The notes beneath the pieces were generated by a model. The model saw only the letters and a list, made by a program, of their open reading frames with translations, did not search any database and was not told where the DNA came from. This document shows, piece after piece, positions 1-11,006 of a stretch of 64,000 nucleotides of DNA (position 1 is the stretch's first letter; each line of letters starts with the position of its first letter). Position numbers and translations under genes: made by a program. The stretch is from Narthecium ossifragum (taxonomy: Eukaryota; Streptophyta; Magnoliopsida; Dioscoreales; Nartheciaceae), in assembly GCA_963920575.1 (NCBI GenBank), contig OY986969.1, positions 22,173,434 through 22,237,433 on the forward strand, in the 5' to 3' direction.

Positions 1-281
1 AGCTTTTCAAAGATGGGCTGGATATTGGCTGGCTGTCATATATAACAAAGGCTTGTCGTGTGTATGGCTTTTCTATGCTACATGTTACTATCCAGAGCCA
101 GGGGCCAGCTTCTCTCTCTCTCTCTTCCTCGTTTTATAGAGACCATGCATCATCTCTCCTGATTCATTCTCCCTCTCTTACTCTCTCTCTCTCTCTCTGA
201 AGCTGAAGGAAATCCAGAGTTGGGCAGCAGCTTCTTGGTGCTGATATCTTACTCTTCAAAACATACATACAGTGGTTAGTA

Positions 282-346
<65 letters not shown>

Positions 347-907
347 AGATGGAGGGCAATGATCAGTAGCCTTCTTCTTAGATGGATCATAAAATCTTGC
401 ACGGGTTGCACAACCAAACCAAACATGGTGATTTTTGAGGCATGGTTGGGATGAACAGGACATCAACATTTGGTGGTGGTGACAGCACAAGATGATCAAT
501 ATTAAATATTTAGACCGGCTTGTTCTCTGTTTTTCCCAGCTGAAGCATGCTTGTCTGGATGAAGATCGCTTACATGGCAGAAATACCTTCTGCCACGTAA
601 GCTGAACAATGCTTTTGAAATCCTGGCTAAATATATTTTGGCTACACCACAAGTTTAGACACTGATTTAAGCTGATGATTAAATAGCTCTTCTGACATAT
701 ATATATCAACTGCATAGTCAGATTAATAGGAGCAGTTGCACTTCACCACATAATCTCTCCAGATGATAATACTTAAAAGATTACTTTCCACTGGCACTCA
801 AAAGATGATAAAAAGAAGAAGAAATGTTATCAAACTGCGCGCAGTCAAACTAAGAGGATATGATATGTTTTGGTGGTTCTTAATTGGCAGAATTAACAAG
901 GAGATCG
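1..907. other. bHLH gene upstream region, CT-rich
   Basis: No convincing coding sequence. The stretch is rich in CT dinucleotides (about 112-200 and 285-345), a common feature of plant promoters and 5' UTRs. It leads into the bHLH start codon at 908, so it probably holds that gene's promoter and leader. A TATA-like TTTTATAG lies near 131. Confidence 0.5.
285..345. repeat. (CT)n microsatellite
   Basis: An uninterrupted TC dinucleotide run of about 60 bases upstream of the bHLH gene. Its Ser-Leu translation is an artefact of the repeat. Confidence 0.95.
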
Positions 908-1369
908 ATGATGATGACAACGGAACCCGCCGAGCACAGAGCAAGCTACAACAGCTTTTACTACATCATGAACACTAGCAGTACTGCAGAAGGCCGCCGT
1001 CGCAGCAGCTGCTCCACCGCCGCCACCGACACCACCGCTTGCGGAGTTGCCCGCAAAAGGCTCAAGACTGGAGATGTTGTTGCAGTCCCCACAAAGGTAG
1101 GTTAGTTTTTTTCTGCTCTCTTTTCAAATTTCTTGTCTACTCTGTCTAGCTCACACACATAATCTAATGGAGGGTGAGAATGAATGAATTGAACTGAGTA
1201 CAGGAGAAGAAGGACAAGATCGGAGAGCGAGTCGCTGCTTTGCAGCAGCTGGTCTCGCCTTATGGAAAGGTAATTAATATCAAACCACACCATCGTCCCA
1301 AACGCCTAAGCCCATTAAAAAGGGCTTAAGAGTTTATCAATCAAGTTGTATACTAAAAACAAACTTGAA

Positions 1370-1406
<37 letters not shown>

Positions 1407-2090
1407 GTCATCCATACTTTACTTTGTGTGGGCTGCACTGCAGACAGACACAGCATCTGTTCTTTCAGAAGCTAGTGACTACATCAGATTCCTTCATGAT
1501 CAGCTCCAGGTTTGTTCTTGTTCTCTCCTCCACCTCCTCCTTGTTCACTTCTTTGCCCTGCCCTGTCCTGTCCTGTCTCTAAGCTTTTTCTACAATTTTG
1601 AATCATTAGGTGTTGAGTGCTCCATATCTGCAGCCGGAGCTGGGGACTGGCAATTTACAGGTGATTTCTAATGGTAGCTGCTTTTTATCGATCTCACTTA
1701 CTGTAAGATTTTGACCATATTTACTTATGCTTGGAAAATTCATACTTCATTGAGACATTGATGACTTTGCTAGCACACAGGACAACTTAGAGTGATATAG
1801 GCATAGTCTCTAATATTGATTACAGTATTTTAGATGCCTTTGTACTCATGAATAATTCGAGACCGGACATGTTAGCAAAAAATATCAATGGTCACGTCAT
1901 ATTTTATATCTGCTCCCCCAAAAGTTTAAAGTTTGATGAGTAATTGAATGTAATTCAGGGATCAGCAGACTACTACTACAACCTGAGAAGGCGCGGCCTA
2001 TGTCTGATGCCGGTCGCGTCCACTCTAATGATCGCCGGAAGCAATGGTGCTGATTTATGGGCGCCAATCAATCTCAGCAGGCATCAATAA
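908..2090 (+). CDS. Atypical bHLH transcription factor (bHLH153/bHLH113-like), five exons
   Basis: Probable nuclear transcription factor. Exons read 908-1096, 1204-1269, 1444-1509, 1610-1660 and 1959-2090; every junction is GT-AG in phase 0, giving about 167 residues. ATG 908 is the first ATG in frame (three Met in a row). Residues about 43-55 are basic (ARKRLKTG). Helix 1 is in exon 2 (KDKIGERVAALQQLVSPYGK), the loop and helix 2 in exon 3 (TDTASVLSEASDYIRFLHDQ), and the conserved VLSAPYL follows in exon 4. The exon pattern and these segments match the plant subgroup with a short, atypical basic region that lacks the usual His-Glu-Arg, so DNA binding may be weak or indirect. Two 66-base exons split the bHLH domain. 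Intron 2 carries an (AT)n repeat. An additional 5' non-coding exon cannot be excluded. Confidence 0.85.
1373..1404. repeat. (TA)n microsatellite
   Basis: About 16 TA units lie in intron 2 of the bHLH gene, about 40 bases before the exon 3 acceptor. Length is likely variable between individuals. Confidence 0.9.
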
Positions 2091-3654
2091 ATCTCAGCAA
2101 GCAGGAAATTTTCAACCTGCATGCTGCTTTTAAGTTCAAAACTATATTTTCAAGGTTTATATGAAGAGAATATGTATATATATAGTACTGATCATCAAAG
2201 AGTCAGCGGAAAGCCTAACTTGAAGGTTGGTTCCAGGTGAACTTATTGTTGTAGTAGCCAGCCATGTAAGGCAAATTAAAAATTTTCAGAGGTTTACCGT
2301 CGTCTGTATGTTAAAGTCTCATGCGTGAGATTTTGGATTCGAATCCTCTCTATAGGGACTTGCGATGATTGAGTTGTAAGGGCATTTGCCTATCCTAAGC
2401 AAAGGATTCGAACCCTCTTCTCCGGGACTTTATTTAGTCAGGCTTTAAGGCTTAATTTTATGCAAATAACTAGTTTGTTTCAGAGGAAGTGTATAATTTA
2501 GTGAAACTTATCGTCATGTATTGACTGATGAAAACAACTGAGACTAAATTGTCTTCTTTATAGCTATAATATTAGAGTATGAATTATGACAGTTGGATGG
2601 ACAAGGATGTCTATTTGTTAGGACATGGAAGTTGGGCTTTAGGAGAATCAAATCATCATTGGCAAATAGATTCTTAAAGTTTAAGTTATGCATTTGTTTG
2701 TCTCTCAATTAATTCTGAAAAAAAAAACATAATGTGCGTCGAGAAATGTTTCCGAAACATTAAATTGGTTACTAGAGCTCGCAAAAAGAGTCAAAGCCTG
2801 AAGAACAGACCAAGGCACGGATTACTGATAGTTCGTACTATAATTCAAAGCCGAAGAACAGAGGAAAAACAGGGGCAGAATCCAGCACATATCTAAGAAT
2901 TATACTTGTTTCAATTACCCCGTTTATCCTCTTTTTGATGAGTTATTTTTTTTCTTGACTACATTGCCATCTTAAAAGAAGAATAAAAGAATCACACGTC
3001 GTGAAAATTTTGGTAATTTGGAATACTAATCAAATTGGTGTTTTCTAATGTGCATCAAATTAGTCGGAGGAAATAAGAAGAGAACAAGACTTTGGAAGCA
3101 GAGTAACAGATTTTGAAACGTTGCCTATAATGTTACTTTGACTGAAGATCATTATCAAGAGCTGATTTATGATTTTGTACTAGATCTTCTGTAATCTTTG
3201 CTCTCAAGGCTTGTTGTTTGAGTTTAAAAAAAATCTTGTGCTTAATAAGGAAGTCAACCACTCTTTTCATCTCGACTATATATTATCTCTCCTCTCCCGG
3301 TGTTGACTGCATAAAATCCATATTATAACTCTTATCATCACTTCATTATTGACCGGTTAAATTATCATGAAGATTTTCTAAGTTTCTATAATATGTTTTA
3401 ATATAAAAAACACTTGATAACATCACGGTAATAATGGTTTCAGACATCTTCGAAGCTCTAAATTTATTTTCGTGAAAATAATGCCAACAATTCATTCAAC
3501 AAGTCATTTTTATAATAAAAAAAGGGAAAAGAAAATTTAGCCGATAACCACAAATCCCTCACGTTGAGGATGTGAACTCATTACCTAATGTTTGAGGTTA
3601 CAGGCCTTTAACTTCTACATTCAACAAGTCATTTTTATTTTTTTAAAAAAAGGG
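2091..3654. other. Intergenic, repeat debris
   Basis: AT-rich, with no sustained coding sequence. Around 2325-2430 two short segments resemble a pol III B box (ATTCGAATCC at about 2336 and ATTCGAACCC at about 2406), and 3540-3610 has a similar dispersed-repeat look, suggesting decayed SINE or LTR debris. The start should include the 3' UTR of the bHLH gene. Confidence 0.4.
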
Positions 3655-4870
3655 ATTTTGCATTCAACTACCTTGCACTTTCCCCGAATTACACTTTGAT
3701 ACCCACCGACTTTGGGATTTGCAATTTGATGCATGTAACTTATACATTTATACATTTTAATATAGACCCCTGACGCCGTTACACTAATTTGATGGCAAAC
3801 AGTTATATGTCTAATTTTGATCAGTTTTTGACTGGTTTGCTGACGTATTTCTCCTCCTCATCCTCCTCTATTTTTCTTCTTTTCTTTTCCCTCCTCTGTT
3901 TTCTTTCCCCTCCCCCCGCCACCTCCTCCTCCTCCTTTCTTCTTCTTTCTTCTTCCTCTTCTTCTTCTTTCTTCTTCTTCATCTTCTTTCTTCTCTTTCC
4001 TTTGTTTCTCCCCCTCCCTTGTTTTCTTCTCCGTCTCTCTTCCTCTCCCGATCTCCCTTCTTCTTCTTCTTTCTTCTCCTCCCCTATTTCTCTTTTCTTT
4101 CCTTTGTTTCTCCCCCTCCCCCTTCTTCTCCCTGCTCTGTTTTCTTTCGAGTACAACGTCAGTGCCGCCATCGTCGCCTTCTTCTTTCTTCTTCTCTCTC
4201 GATCTCCCTTCACAGACGCCATCGGAGCGATATCTACGAGACCTCGCACATGGCGGGTGGCATCGCCTCCATTATGGCTCTCTCCCGCATTGTAGACGCA
4301 CTTTCCGACGCCGCCGTCCTGGGTGTGAGAATATGGAGCTACCGCCGTTGCCAAAGCGCGCGGCCGATGGCATCGTTGCCTTTGCTGTCGCACCAGAGCT
4401 CTCGCCGCGCGACCATCGTCACTTGGATCCGCTGCCAAGGCAGCAAAAAGATCTCCCAGAGACCTCAGCGCAGTCGCCTGGACAATACAACGCGCCACTA
4501 TGCTTGCTCCGGGTTACGACCTCCTCCTCCGTCTCCTTCGGTTCGACACGAGTTGATGCCATTAAAGGCTTCTAATCATGACTGCCCCATGTCGCGTCGT
4601 GGATCTCGTTCGGCGCCGTGGAGGTCTGCAACGTTGCAGATCTCACACCGTTAATCATGGTAGGAGCTCCGACAAGTGGAGCCGGCATGTTGGTAGTGGT
4701 GGTCCTCTCTCTCACACAAACGCTGGGAAGGGATGATGGTGGTCACGTGCGTGTCACGTGACCAGTTTACCGTCAGGTCACATAACACCGTTGGAGGCTC
4801 TGATTATTTTGCCATGGTATTATAACTTGGTGGTATCGAATTGCAAATCTCAAACCTGGTGGTACTCCTC
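3655..4870. mobile_element. Inverted-repeat DNA element, non-autonomous, possibly MULE-like
   Basis: The two ends are imperfect inverted repeats. The left reads TTTGGGATTTGCAATTTGAT (about 3711-3730). The right, read on the other strand from about 4855, is TTTGAGATTTGCAATTCGAT. Matching also continues inward (ACGCCGTTACACTAATTTGA left, ACGGTGTTATGTGACCTGAC right). The left end seems to hold three degenerate copies of a 28-30 base unit. The interior (about 3850-4140) is a long TTC/CTC pyrimidine tract with GC-rich sequence after it and no credible gene. The right border falls inside the gag fragment of the neighbouring gypsy element, so the element appears to have inserted there. No target duplication was found. 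Confidence 0.5.
3850..4145. repeat. TTC/CTC pyrimidine tract
   Basis: Almost pure C/T on the + strand. Open frames on both strands here encode only Ser/Phe/Pro/Leu or Arg/Lys/Glu strings and are compositional artefacts. Confidence 0.85.
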
Positions 4871-4872
4871 CG

Positions 4873-5511
4873 CCCGAGCCCCCTCTCGAAATGCTGGGCT
4901 CGAGCGGTGGGGTCAGCTGCCAATGGCCCCGCGTACCGGACCAAGTGGGTGAAGCGGTTGGCATACTGCTGCACCGAAAGAGAACCCTGGGTGAGGTGGA
5001 GGTACTCCTCAGCCAGCGCCAACTGCGTACTGTACGGAAAGTACGCGCCGAGAAAGGCTGCACGAAAGCCCTCCCAAGACAGCTGCTCCTCTCCTGCCCT
5101 GGTGGCCTGGGCGGTGCGCCACCAGTCCCTGGCGTCTCCCTCAAGCTGGAGCGCCGCAAGTCTGACCCGAAGAGGGTCGTCCTCGTCAAGCAGGAGGTCG
5201 AGCAAACTGGTGACTCCGTCGAGCCACTCCTCAGCCGCCGTCGGGTCTCCACTCCGCCCGTTGAACCTCGGCGGGTCCAAACGACGGAACTCCAGAACCT
5301 CAGCCGCCAAGGAACGCCTAGCGGCGGGTGGTGGAGCCCCCCTGTGATGGGAGGAAACCTCCACCCTGCCGGCCACCGCTGAATCCGTCCCTGTCGTTGG
5401 TACATTGGCCGGGTGCGGATACTCCTCGGCCTCAGAGGCCAACCGGGGGTCGCTCGCCTCGGGCGGCCCACTCCGGTCCAAACCTGGAGGAGTGCCAGAC
5501 TGCCCTGCCAT
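4873..5511 (-). pseudogene. Ty3/gypsy retrotransposon Gag, truncated
   Basis: Retrotransposon Gag forms the cytoplasmic particle that packages element RNA. The start is placed at ATG 5511 (MAGQSG). The central part has the plant Retrotrans_gag pattern: FNGRSGDPTAAEEWLDGV, then GDARDWWRTA, then FRAAFLGAYFP and LTQGSLSVQQYANRF. The similarity is to Tekay/Del chromovirus Gag. The frame is lost near 4872, where the DNA element ending at about 4870 begins; the zinc knuckle and all of pol are missing. The associated primer-binding site and LTR lie at higher coordinates, as expected for a minus-strand element. Confidence 0.8.
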
Positions 5512-5701
5512 CTGTACCAACAACAGAAACGCAAGCATCCACTCGTCACACACCAGAACAAACAACACTCAACAAGGAAAAACAATCACATTCAGCGGAA
5601 AGGAAAAATCAAGCAAACAAGGATGTCCTGATCTTAGGACTACCCCAACCCACGCTCAACTCACCGAAACCTAATCCTATTCCCTGGGATCTACAACCTA
5701 T

Positions 5702-5713
5702 GCTCTGATACCA
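5702..5713 (-). other. Primer-binding site, initiator tRNA-Met type
   Basis: On the minus strand TGGTATCAGAGC sits three bases inside the LTR edge at 5717. It matches the 3' end of plant initiator tRNA-Met, the usual minus-strand DNA primer of many plant gypsy elements. Confidence 0.8.
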
Positions 5714-5716
5714 AGT

Positions 5717-8273
5717 TGTCGCACCCCGTCTCAGGAAACCCACCCAGGCCGGGGCACGAGGGAGAAACCTATATCTATTGGCGACCAACAGCGGAGACGG
5801 TTACAAAAGAAAAGAAAGAGGCGGAAGGAAAATTTACATTAATTAAAGCAAAAGATTAAATACATCAGTATATACAAGGTTTACATCATTTACATAATAA
5901 CAAAAAGGGATTTACATCTTCAGGTGTCTCCGCGAACGCACAGACGAAGCCGTCCTGGCCCTCAAGCATGCTCAGCGGGCGACGCGCTGCCACACGACGA
6001 GCACCGAGGGCCCACAGGGGAAGCGCTGGTACCTGCACCTACAACAAATACGGTCCAGGTAGGTATGAGCCAAGGCTCAGTATGGTTCTACTCTACGACA
6101 CTCGCAAGGGAAAGGGTGACTCCAACCGTGTTGACTCTGTGCCAAGTACCGAGGCCTGCCAAGGATCCCATAAATCCTATCGATAACCCGAAGGGCACCT
6201 GTCCGCAGTACGTCCTCCGACGGCCACTGTTCAGGGGTGGGCATCCTCCGACATTCCTGACACAGGGTGGACATGACGCTACTCGTAGGACACCCCTCTC
6301 CAAGCGGGACTTCCACGCTTGTCGGAACGTCCGAGGTTACGACAACCATCTCCCAGTGCTCAAAGTACAGAGTCAACACCCCAAACCCCACAACCAGAAC
6401 TGAGTCCTACCCGGGATCCCACACACCCCACTCTCGACCAGCCTATCATGACTATAGTGCGCAAAACAACGAATAATAATTAAAGCAGTAAGAAAGCAAT
6501 TAATAAATAATATAAACAAGCAACAAGACTAACAATCGAAATTTCGGCATTACAACGACACAAATGCCGTCAACCGAAATTCCTGCAATGGGGTACACCC
6601 CCAGCCACACCAACACAACAATCACATTCAAGTACAACATATAAACTAGGGCACACCCTCGGCCCAATTATCAATCTAAACATCCCAAAGGGGCGTAACC
6701 TCTTTGGTTCAACCACAAAGCAATAAAAGGGCACACTGTCGGCCCTAGGTTTAAGCATGGCATACTAATACATAATCACGCAAATAACATGAAGTTATAA
6801 TAATAAAATGGATGAAGAACAGATGGCAGCAATGAGTATATAATTGCAGCAACTACATAGACAATACAGAAGTTGGCATACAGCTAGCCGGACTACCAGC
6901 ACAACTACAACCAAGAGAAAGTATCAAGGAAATTAAATAAGAAAACAAGAAGAACTTGAAGCATTTCCTCAAGCATCCGGCAGCCCAAGAACAGGGGGAA
7001 GAAAACCTTGAAAACCTCAAAAGAAATCCGGCAAACCACAAGCCCAATATCGAGATCCATCCAAGACCGAAACAGAGAAAACATCATCAAAATCCAACCC
7101 CTAATCCCTGGATACATGCAATGGCAGCAAAGAGGAGAGGAAGAACAGGGGAGGAAGAAAACTAGCATAGCCATGAGATCACAGAGGGAAAGCTAAAGCT
7201 CCAAGGAAAACAGGGGAAACCGATCAAACCCAAGGAAAGAAGCGGAACCCATCGATCCACGAAACCAGCGAAGAAAAGGAGAGAATCTCAACGGAAATCC
7301 AACATAATCCAAAAGACTAGGCAACGACAGTGAAGAAGAAAGAAGAACAACGCAGGTCCTAAGCTAGCATGCTTCAAACCACGGCAGCAAAGAGAAAAAC
7401 AGAGCATGGGTATATAAGATCGCCGGAAAGATCCAAGAGCCAACCGACGAGGAAAGCCATCGAGAAATCCAAAACCGGAAAAACAGAACCCTTAACCCAG
7501 CCGGCGTCTAAAGTAGAATCCCTACCTCCACAACGCTGCTTCAACCCGCGTAGCTACGCCTCGGACCTTCCTCTCGTCGCCACGGTCCCGACGAACCTCC
7601 AAACTCCAGGAATGGCGGCCGGAGGAGGGAGAACGGCGACGTCGAAGGATCGGCCAGCGTTGGGGAAGAACAGAGCACACGCGCGGAAGAAGGGAGAGGG
7701 GAAGAGCAGAGACCCGCAAGAAAAGAAAGGAGCCGGAGGGGAAGGAGAAAGGAAGGAGAGGAGAAGGAGAGAAAGGAGAAGAGAGGGAGAGGATAAGGAA
7801 AGGTGAAAGAGAGAGAGAGCTCGGGAAAAGAGGAGAAGAAAGGGGGAGGAGGGAAGAAGCAGCTCTTCCCTTCCCCCGAGGCGCGAGGTGATCACATCGG
7901 TCTTCTCCGACGAGACTCACCCTCGAAGAGGGTGAAATCAATCTTACTAGTTGGCCAGATCGATCCGGCTAGCCAGGCCAGATCGGTCTGTCCAAGAGGT
8001 GCGATCGATCCAACTTCCTGGCGTCGAACAATCGATCCTTCTGGCCAGGAAGGATTAATTCCTCTCCCGCAGGAAGCTAGACTTGGGTTAAGACTTAAAC
8101 CCAAGTCCGGATCTCTCGATCCGGGTCCACCTAGCCATTCTACTCAAACACAAACACCAAAACAAGGTCTGTGTGTGCACAGGCGGGTGTGAAACAAACC
8201 AATAAGGTGCAATTTACCAAATTGCCCTTGCGGTCAACGATGAGCCACAGGAATAGAGGAACGGGTCCTCACA
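5717..8273 (-). mobile_element. Long terminal repeat of a Tekay/Del-like gypsy element (2.56 kb)
   Basis: On the minus strand it begins TGTGAGGACCCG (8273) and ends at 5717 as GTGCGACA, followed by the primer-binding site and gag, so it is the 5' LTR of the minus-strand element. Start, end and internal boxes match the solo LTR at 44499-46882, including the TTTGGTAAATT segment near the start, GATCGATC palindromes at about 7955-8045 and the box at 6025-6080. No full-length gene is inside; open frames are low-complexity. The other LTR and pol are absent. Confidence 0.8.
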
Positions 8274-8668
8274 CCGGCTCCATCATACTTGGAGAACTTC
8301 ATGCAATCCGTGTGGCCGCTACCCGGGCAATTCAATGCGGATTTAAACATGCACTAGTGGAAAGCGACTCTCTTCACGCAGTCCGCATGATAGAGGGGAG
8401 GCTACCCCTAGCGGAAGACTGCAGAGAAGAGGTGCAGGAAATATGGTGGATGAGCCGAAGTCTCGTGGAGTTTTGTGTTGCATACATCCCACACGAAAAA
8501 AACTTGCATGCAGATTGTCTAGCTCGAGAAGCACTTAGGCTCTGGTTTCAATTTGGTAATGTGGGGGGAACTGAGGGGTATGCCCCGGTTCACCAGCTAT
8601 CTATTGTATCTAACCCCTATAGATAGCTTTGCACTTAGTCTTTGGGCTTAACTAATAAAAAAAAAAAC
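8274..8668 (+). pseudogene. LINE (L1-type) C-terminal RNase H fragment with poly(A) tail
   Basis: The frame up to about 8626 encodes part of an RNase H-like domain of the kind at the C-terminus of plant L1 LINEs: GELHAIRVAATRAIQCGF (with the catalytic Glu), then LVESDSLHAVRMI (catalytic Asp), then H.NLHADCLAREAL. It ends in a short 3' region with GGGCTTAACTAAT and an A-run (8658-8668). The 5' side is cut exactly at the LTR edge (8273), so the LTR element inserted into this LINE. The first beta strand and first Asp are missing. Confidence 0.75.
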
Positions 8669-9583
8669 TTCTTCATCACCACCATAATAGTTCCATTGAA
8701 CAAAAAATGAACTTAGAGCAAAACATTACTCGGTAATGCATAACATCTATCTTCGTTTTTGGAGCCTATTTAGATATAGAAACGGCAATTTTACTCACAA
8801 GATACGGACATAATAACCAATGAAATTTGTAAACAAGCATTTTATTTTAGTTCGTTATTTTTAACTGTCACTATATGATACCCACCAGTCTGACTCAAGT
8901 GAATCATTATGATGGCGCTATGCAAGTCTAAAAGATAATTTTCTCAAATTGCTCCTTACGTGTGGGCTCAAATGACATTGAGTCTTTACATGCGAATATA
9001 TAATCAAAGAAACTGTAATGGAATGGTATCGCAGGGTTTGAACTCAAAACTCTACTATGATATCATGAAATAATCTAACCACTTAACTCAAAAGTAAGTC
9101 AATAGGTGAGGGCAAGCTTATATCAATATAGTATAACATGATTGCTTTTATATCAATATAGTATAACCTAATTGTTTTCGACCTCATTGTTGAGTGAACC
9201 TAAATTAGGTTCCTAAATGCTAATCAACAATAGGAATGAAGGTGAATGGTATATTATTTCTTTTGGTGTTATTTTAAGGATTTTAATTCATCAAACACAT
9301 GATATTTTTAGTATACGAATTCAAACCATTTGCTCTGATACCATGTTAAATCACCATTTACCCAAACATTTATTAAATTAACAGAAAAGGTGATATTATC
9401 ATGCTAAACAACGATAAGAAAAACATCAAATGCCTAGATGAATGCACCAATATATGCAGGATATGCCGTCTATTTTCCTTACATATATATAAAACTCAAA
9501 ACCTCACTTGGCAATAAAAAGCTCAATGGAGTGCGACATTGACTTGAAATAAATTACAAATGAAAAATGAAACCCATGAGATC
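8669..9583. other. Intergenic, AT-rich, possible SINE remnant
   Basis: No gene seen. On the minus strand, about 9080-9010 contains GGTTAGATTA followed some 45 bases later by GAGTTCAAACCCTGC, an arrangement resembling tRNA-derived pol III A and B boxes, so a SINE fragment is possible. ATATAGTATAACATGATTG-like sequence is repeated around 9125-9175. Confidence 0.35.
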
Positions 9584-9592
9584 TTAGTGCAT

Positions 9593-10529
9593 TTTTTTTT
9601 TTGATTAGTTCAGCCAACAGGCTAGGCAAGAGTTACAAGAAGGAGAACAAAATCAACATAGAGCTAAATAAGAGGAAAATCCGAAGGAATCTCAGATCCA
9701 AGAGCAAAGACCCATTGCCGGGACCATCCATGACTTCTGGCAAGCCCAGCTAACAAATTTGAATGTCCCACAAGGTCTCGATGCACAGATCTGAAAATCG
9801 AGACATCAAAACGGGCTGAAAGAGCGCAGATTTCTCTAAGCAACCCACAGAAATTGGAAGGCCATGAAATACAACCATTTATACATCCAATCAAAAAGGA
9901 GGCATCTGACTCGATTAGAATCTTACAACATCCATGTATACATGCAAGCTGCAACGCTCTACGGATGCCGAAGAGTTCAACTACTTCAACTGAGTTCACC
10001 ACTACAAATTCAGAAACTACAGCCCATAAACTGCCATCTTTTCGCTTAAGCACCACACCAATCCCAGCAAACCCATCAGATGCCATAAAAGAAGCATCTG
10101 ATTGACCAAGGCAAACATCCTGATCACTAAAAACTGAAGGAGACCGAATCAAAGGAGTGTTGCAATTCCAAAAGTCTGTTGCCATGCGTTTAACTCTCAA
10201 AAAAAGTACAACAACATCAACTTTCACACCTTCAAAAATCACAGCATTCCTAGCTTTCCAAATGGACCACAAACCAAAGCCAACAATAGTTTTAAGCCCC
10301 CTGATGTCCGTCGCTGAAGAAGAACGCAATAACAACTGAACTATATCATCGAAACAGAAGGAAGAAAGCGTAGGGAGCATAGATGCCAAAGCTGAGCAGC
10401 AATAGAGCAATCAAAGAAAAGGTGAAGAATTGACTCCGGATAGATATCACAAAGAGGGCAGACATCCTCAGAAATGCAACCAAAATGCCACAAAACATCT
10501 CTCATTGCCGGCCACCCATGAGCTCTTAA
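9593..10529 (-). mobile_element. 5'-truncated L1-type LINE (zf-RVT plus RNase H)
   Basis: The minus strand encodes, from the truncated end, a zf-RVT segment (VCPLCDIYPESILHLFFDC, about 10470-10410), a frameshift near 10390, then an RNase H domain with QSDAS, ELFGIRRAL and LIESDASF carrying three acidic positions, and HRDLVGHSNLLA. It ends GGCTGAACTAATC plus an A-run (9593-9604 on the + strand as T). A 9-bp direct repeat TTAGTGCAT flanks it (9584-9592 and 10530-10538), the mark of target-primed insertion. Endonuclease and reverse transcriptase are missing, so it is dead on arrival. Confidence 0.85.
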
Positions 10530-10538
10530 TTAGTGCAT

Positions 10539-11006
10539 GTACATCAAACAAAGACGCAACCGAGATTAGTTAATTGATTTCATCTATATCTTCTATGCAT
10601 ATAACATGGCTCATATTCCACCATCACCTTAGAATTAATGAATCTATATGTAGCTGCTATCAGGAGATATATGCTACTGTACTATAAATTACTTGATGAC
10701 GAAGAGGAGACATGATCTACAAGTTAAACCACAGCCACAAACATACAAAAATCATAACAGGAAAGCAACCACCAAGATACAGGGAATCACAATAATCAGC
10801 CAACTTTATCCTCTTCTTAAAGTCCTAGCTAGCCAGTCACCCAACTTCCCTAGATTTCACTGCTCACTCTTCTCTCCTTTCTCCGCCATGGATGCGCCAT
10901 GAAACCAGCTCCTTCTACTCTTTGTATCACTACCATATATATATAGCCACCTTCTAAAGATCAGTCTGTAGCCTTTGACAAGAGAGAAGAGGAGGGTGAG
11001 AAAGAG
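10539..11006 (+). promoter_or_regulatory. Upstream region of the BBX24-like gene
   Basis: Non-coding. A TATATATATATAG run at about 10934-10946 is well placed as a TATA box, some 65 bases before the leader and start codon at 11007. The leader (about 10980-11006) is GA-rich. No clear G-box was seen. Confidence 0.5.

Noticed and set aside
272..454. Frame encoding a Ser-Leu repeat upstream of the bHLH gene
   Set aside because: It is simply the translation of the CT microsatellite.
3789..4654. Long overlapping open frames on both strands (Ser/Phe-rich on +, Arg/Lys/Glu-rich on -)
   Set aside because: Produced by the pyrimidine tract; no domain, and all frames are open because stops are depleted.
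4841..5708. Plus-strand open frames opposite the gag
   Set aside because: Shadows of the minus-strand gag, which has the recognisable domain.
7369..7941. Lys/Arg/Glu-rich and opposite Ser/Leu/Pro-rich frames inside the LTR at 5717-8273
   Set aside because: Purine-rich low-complexity LTR sequence; the same pattern occurs in the solo LTR at 46207-46654.
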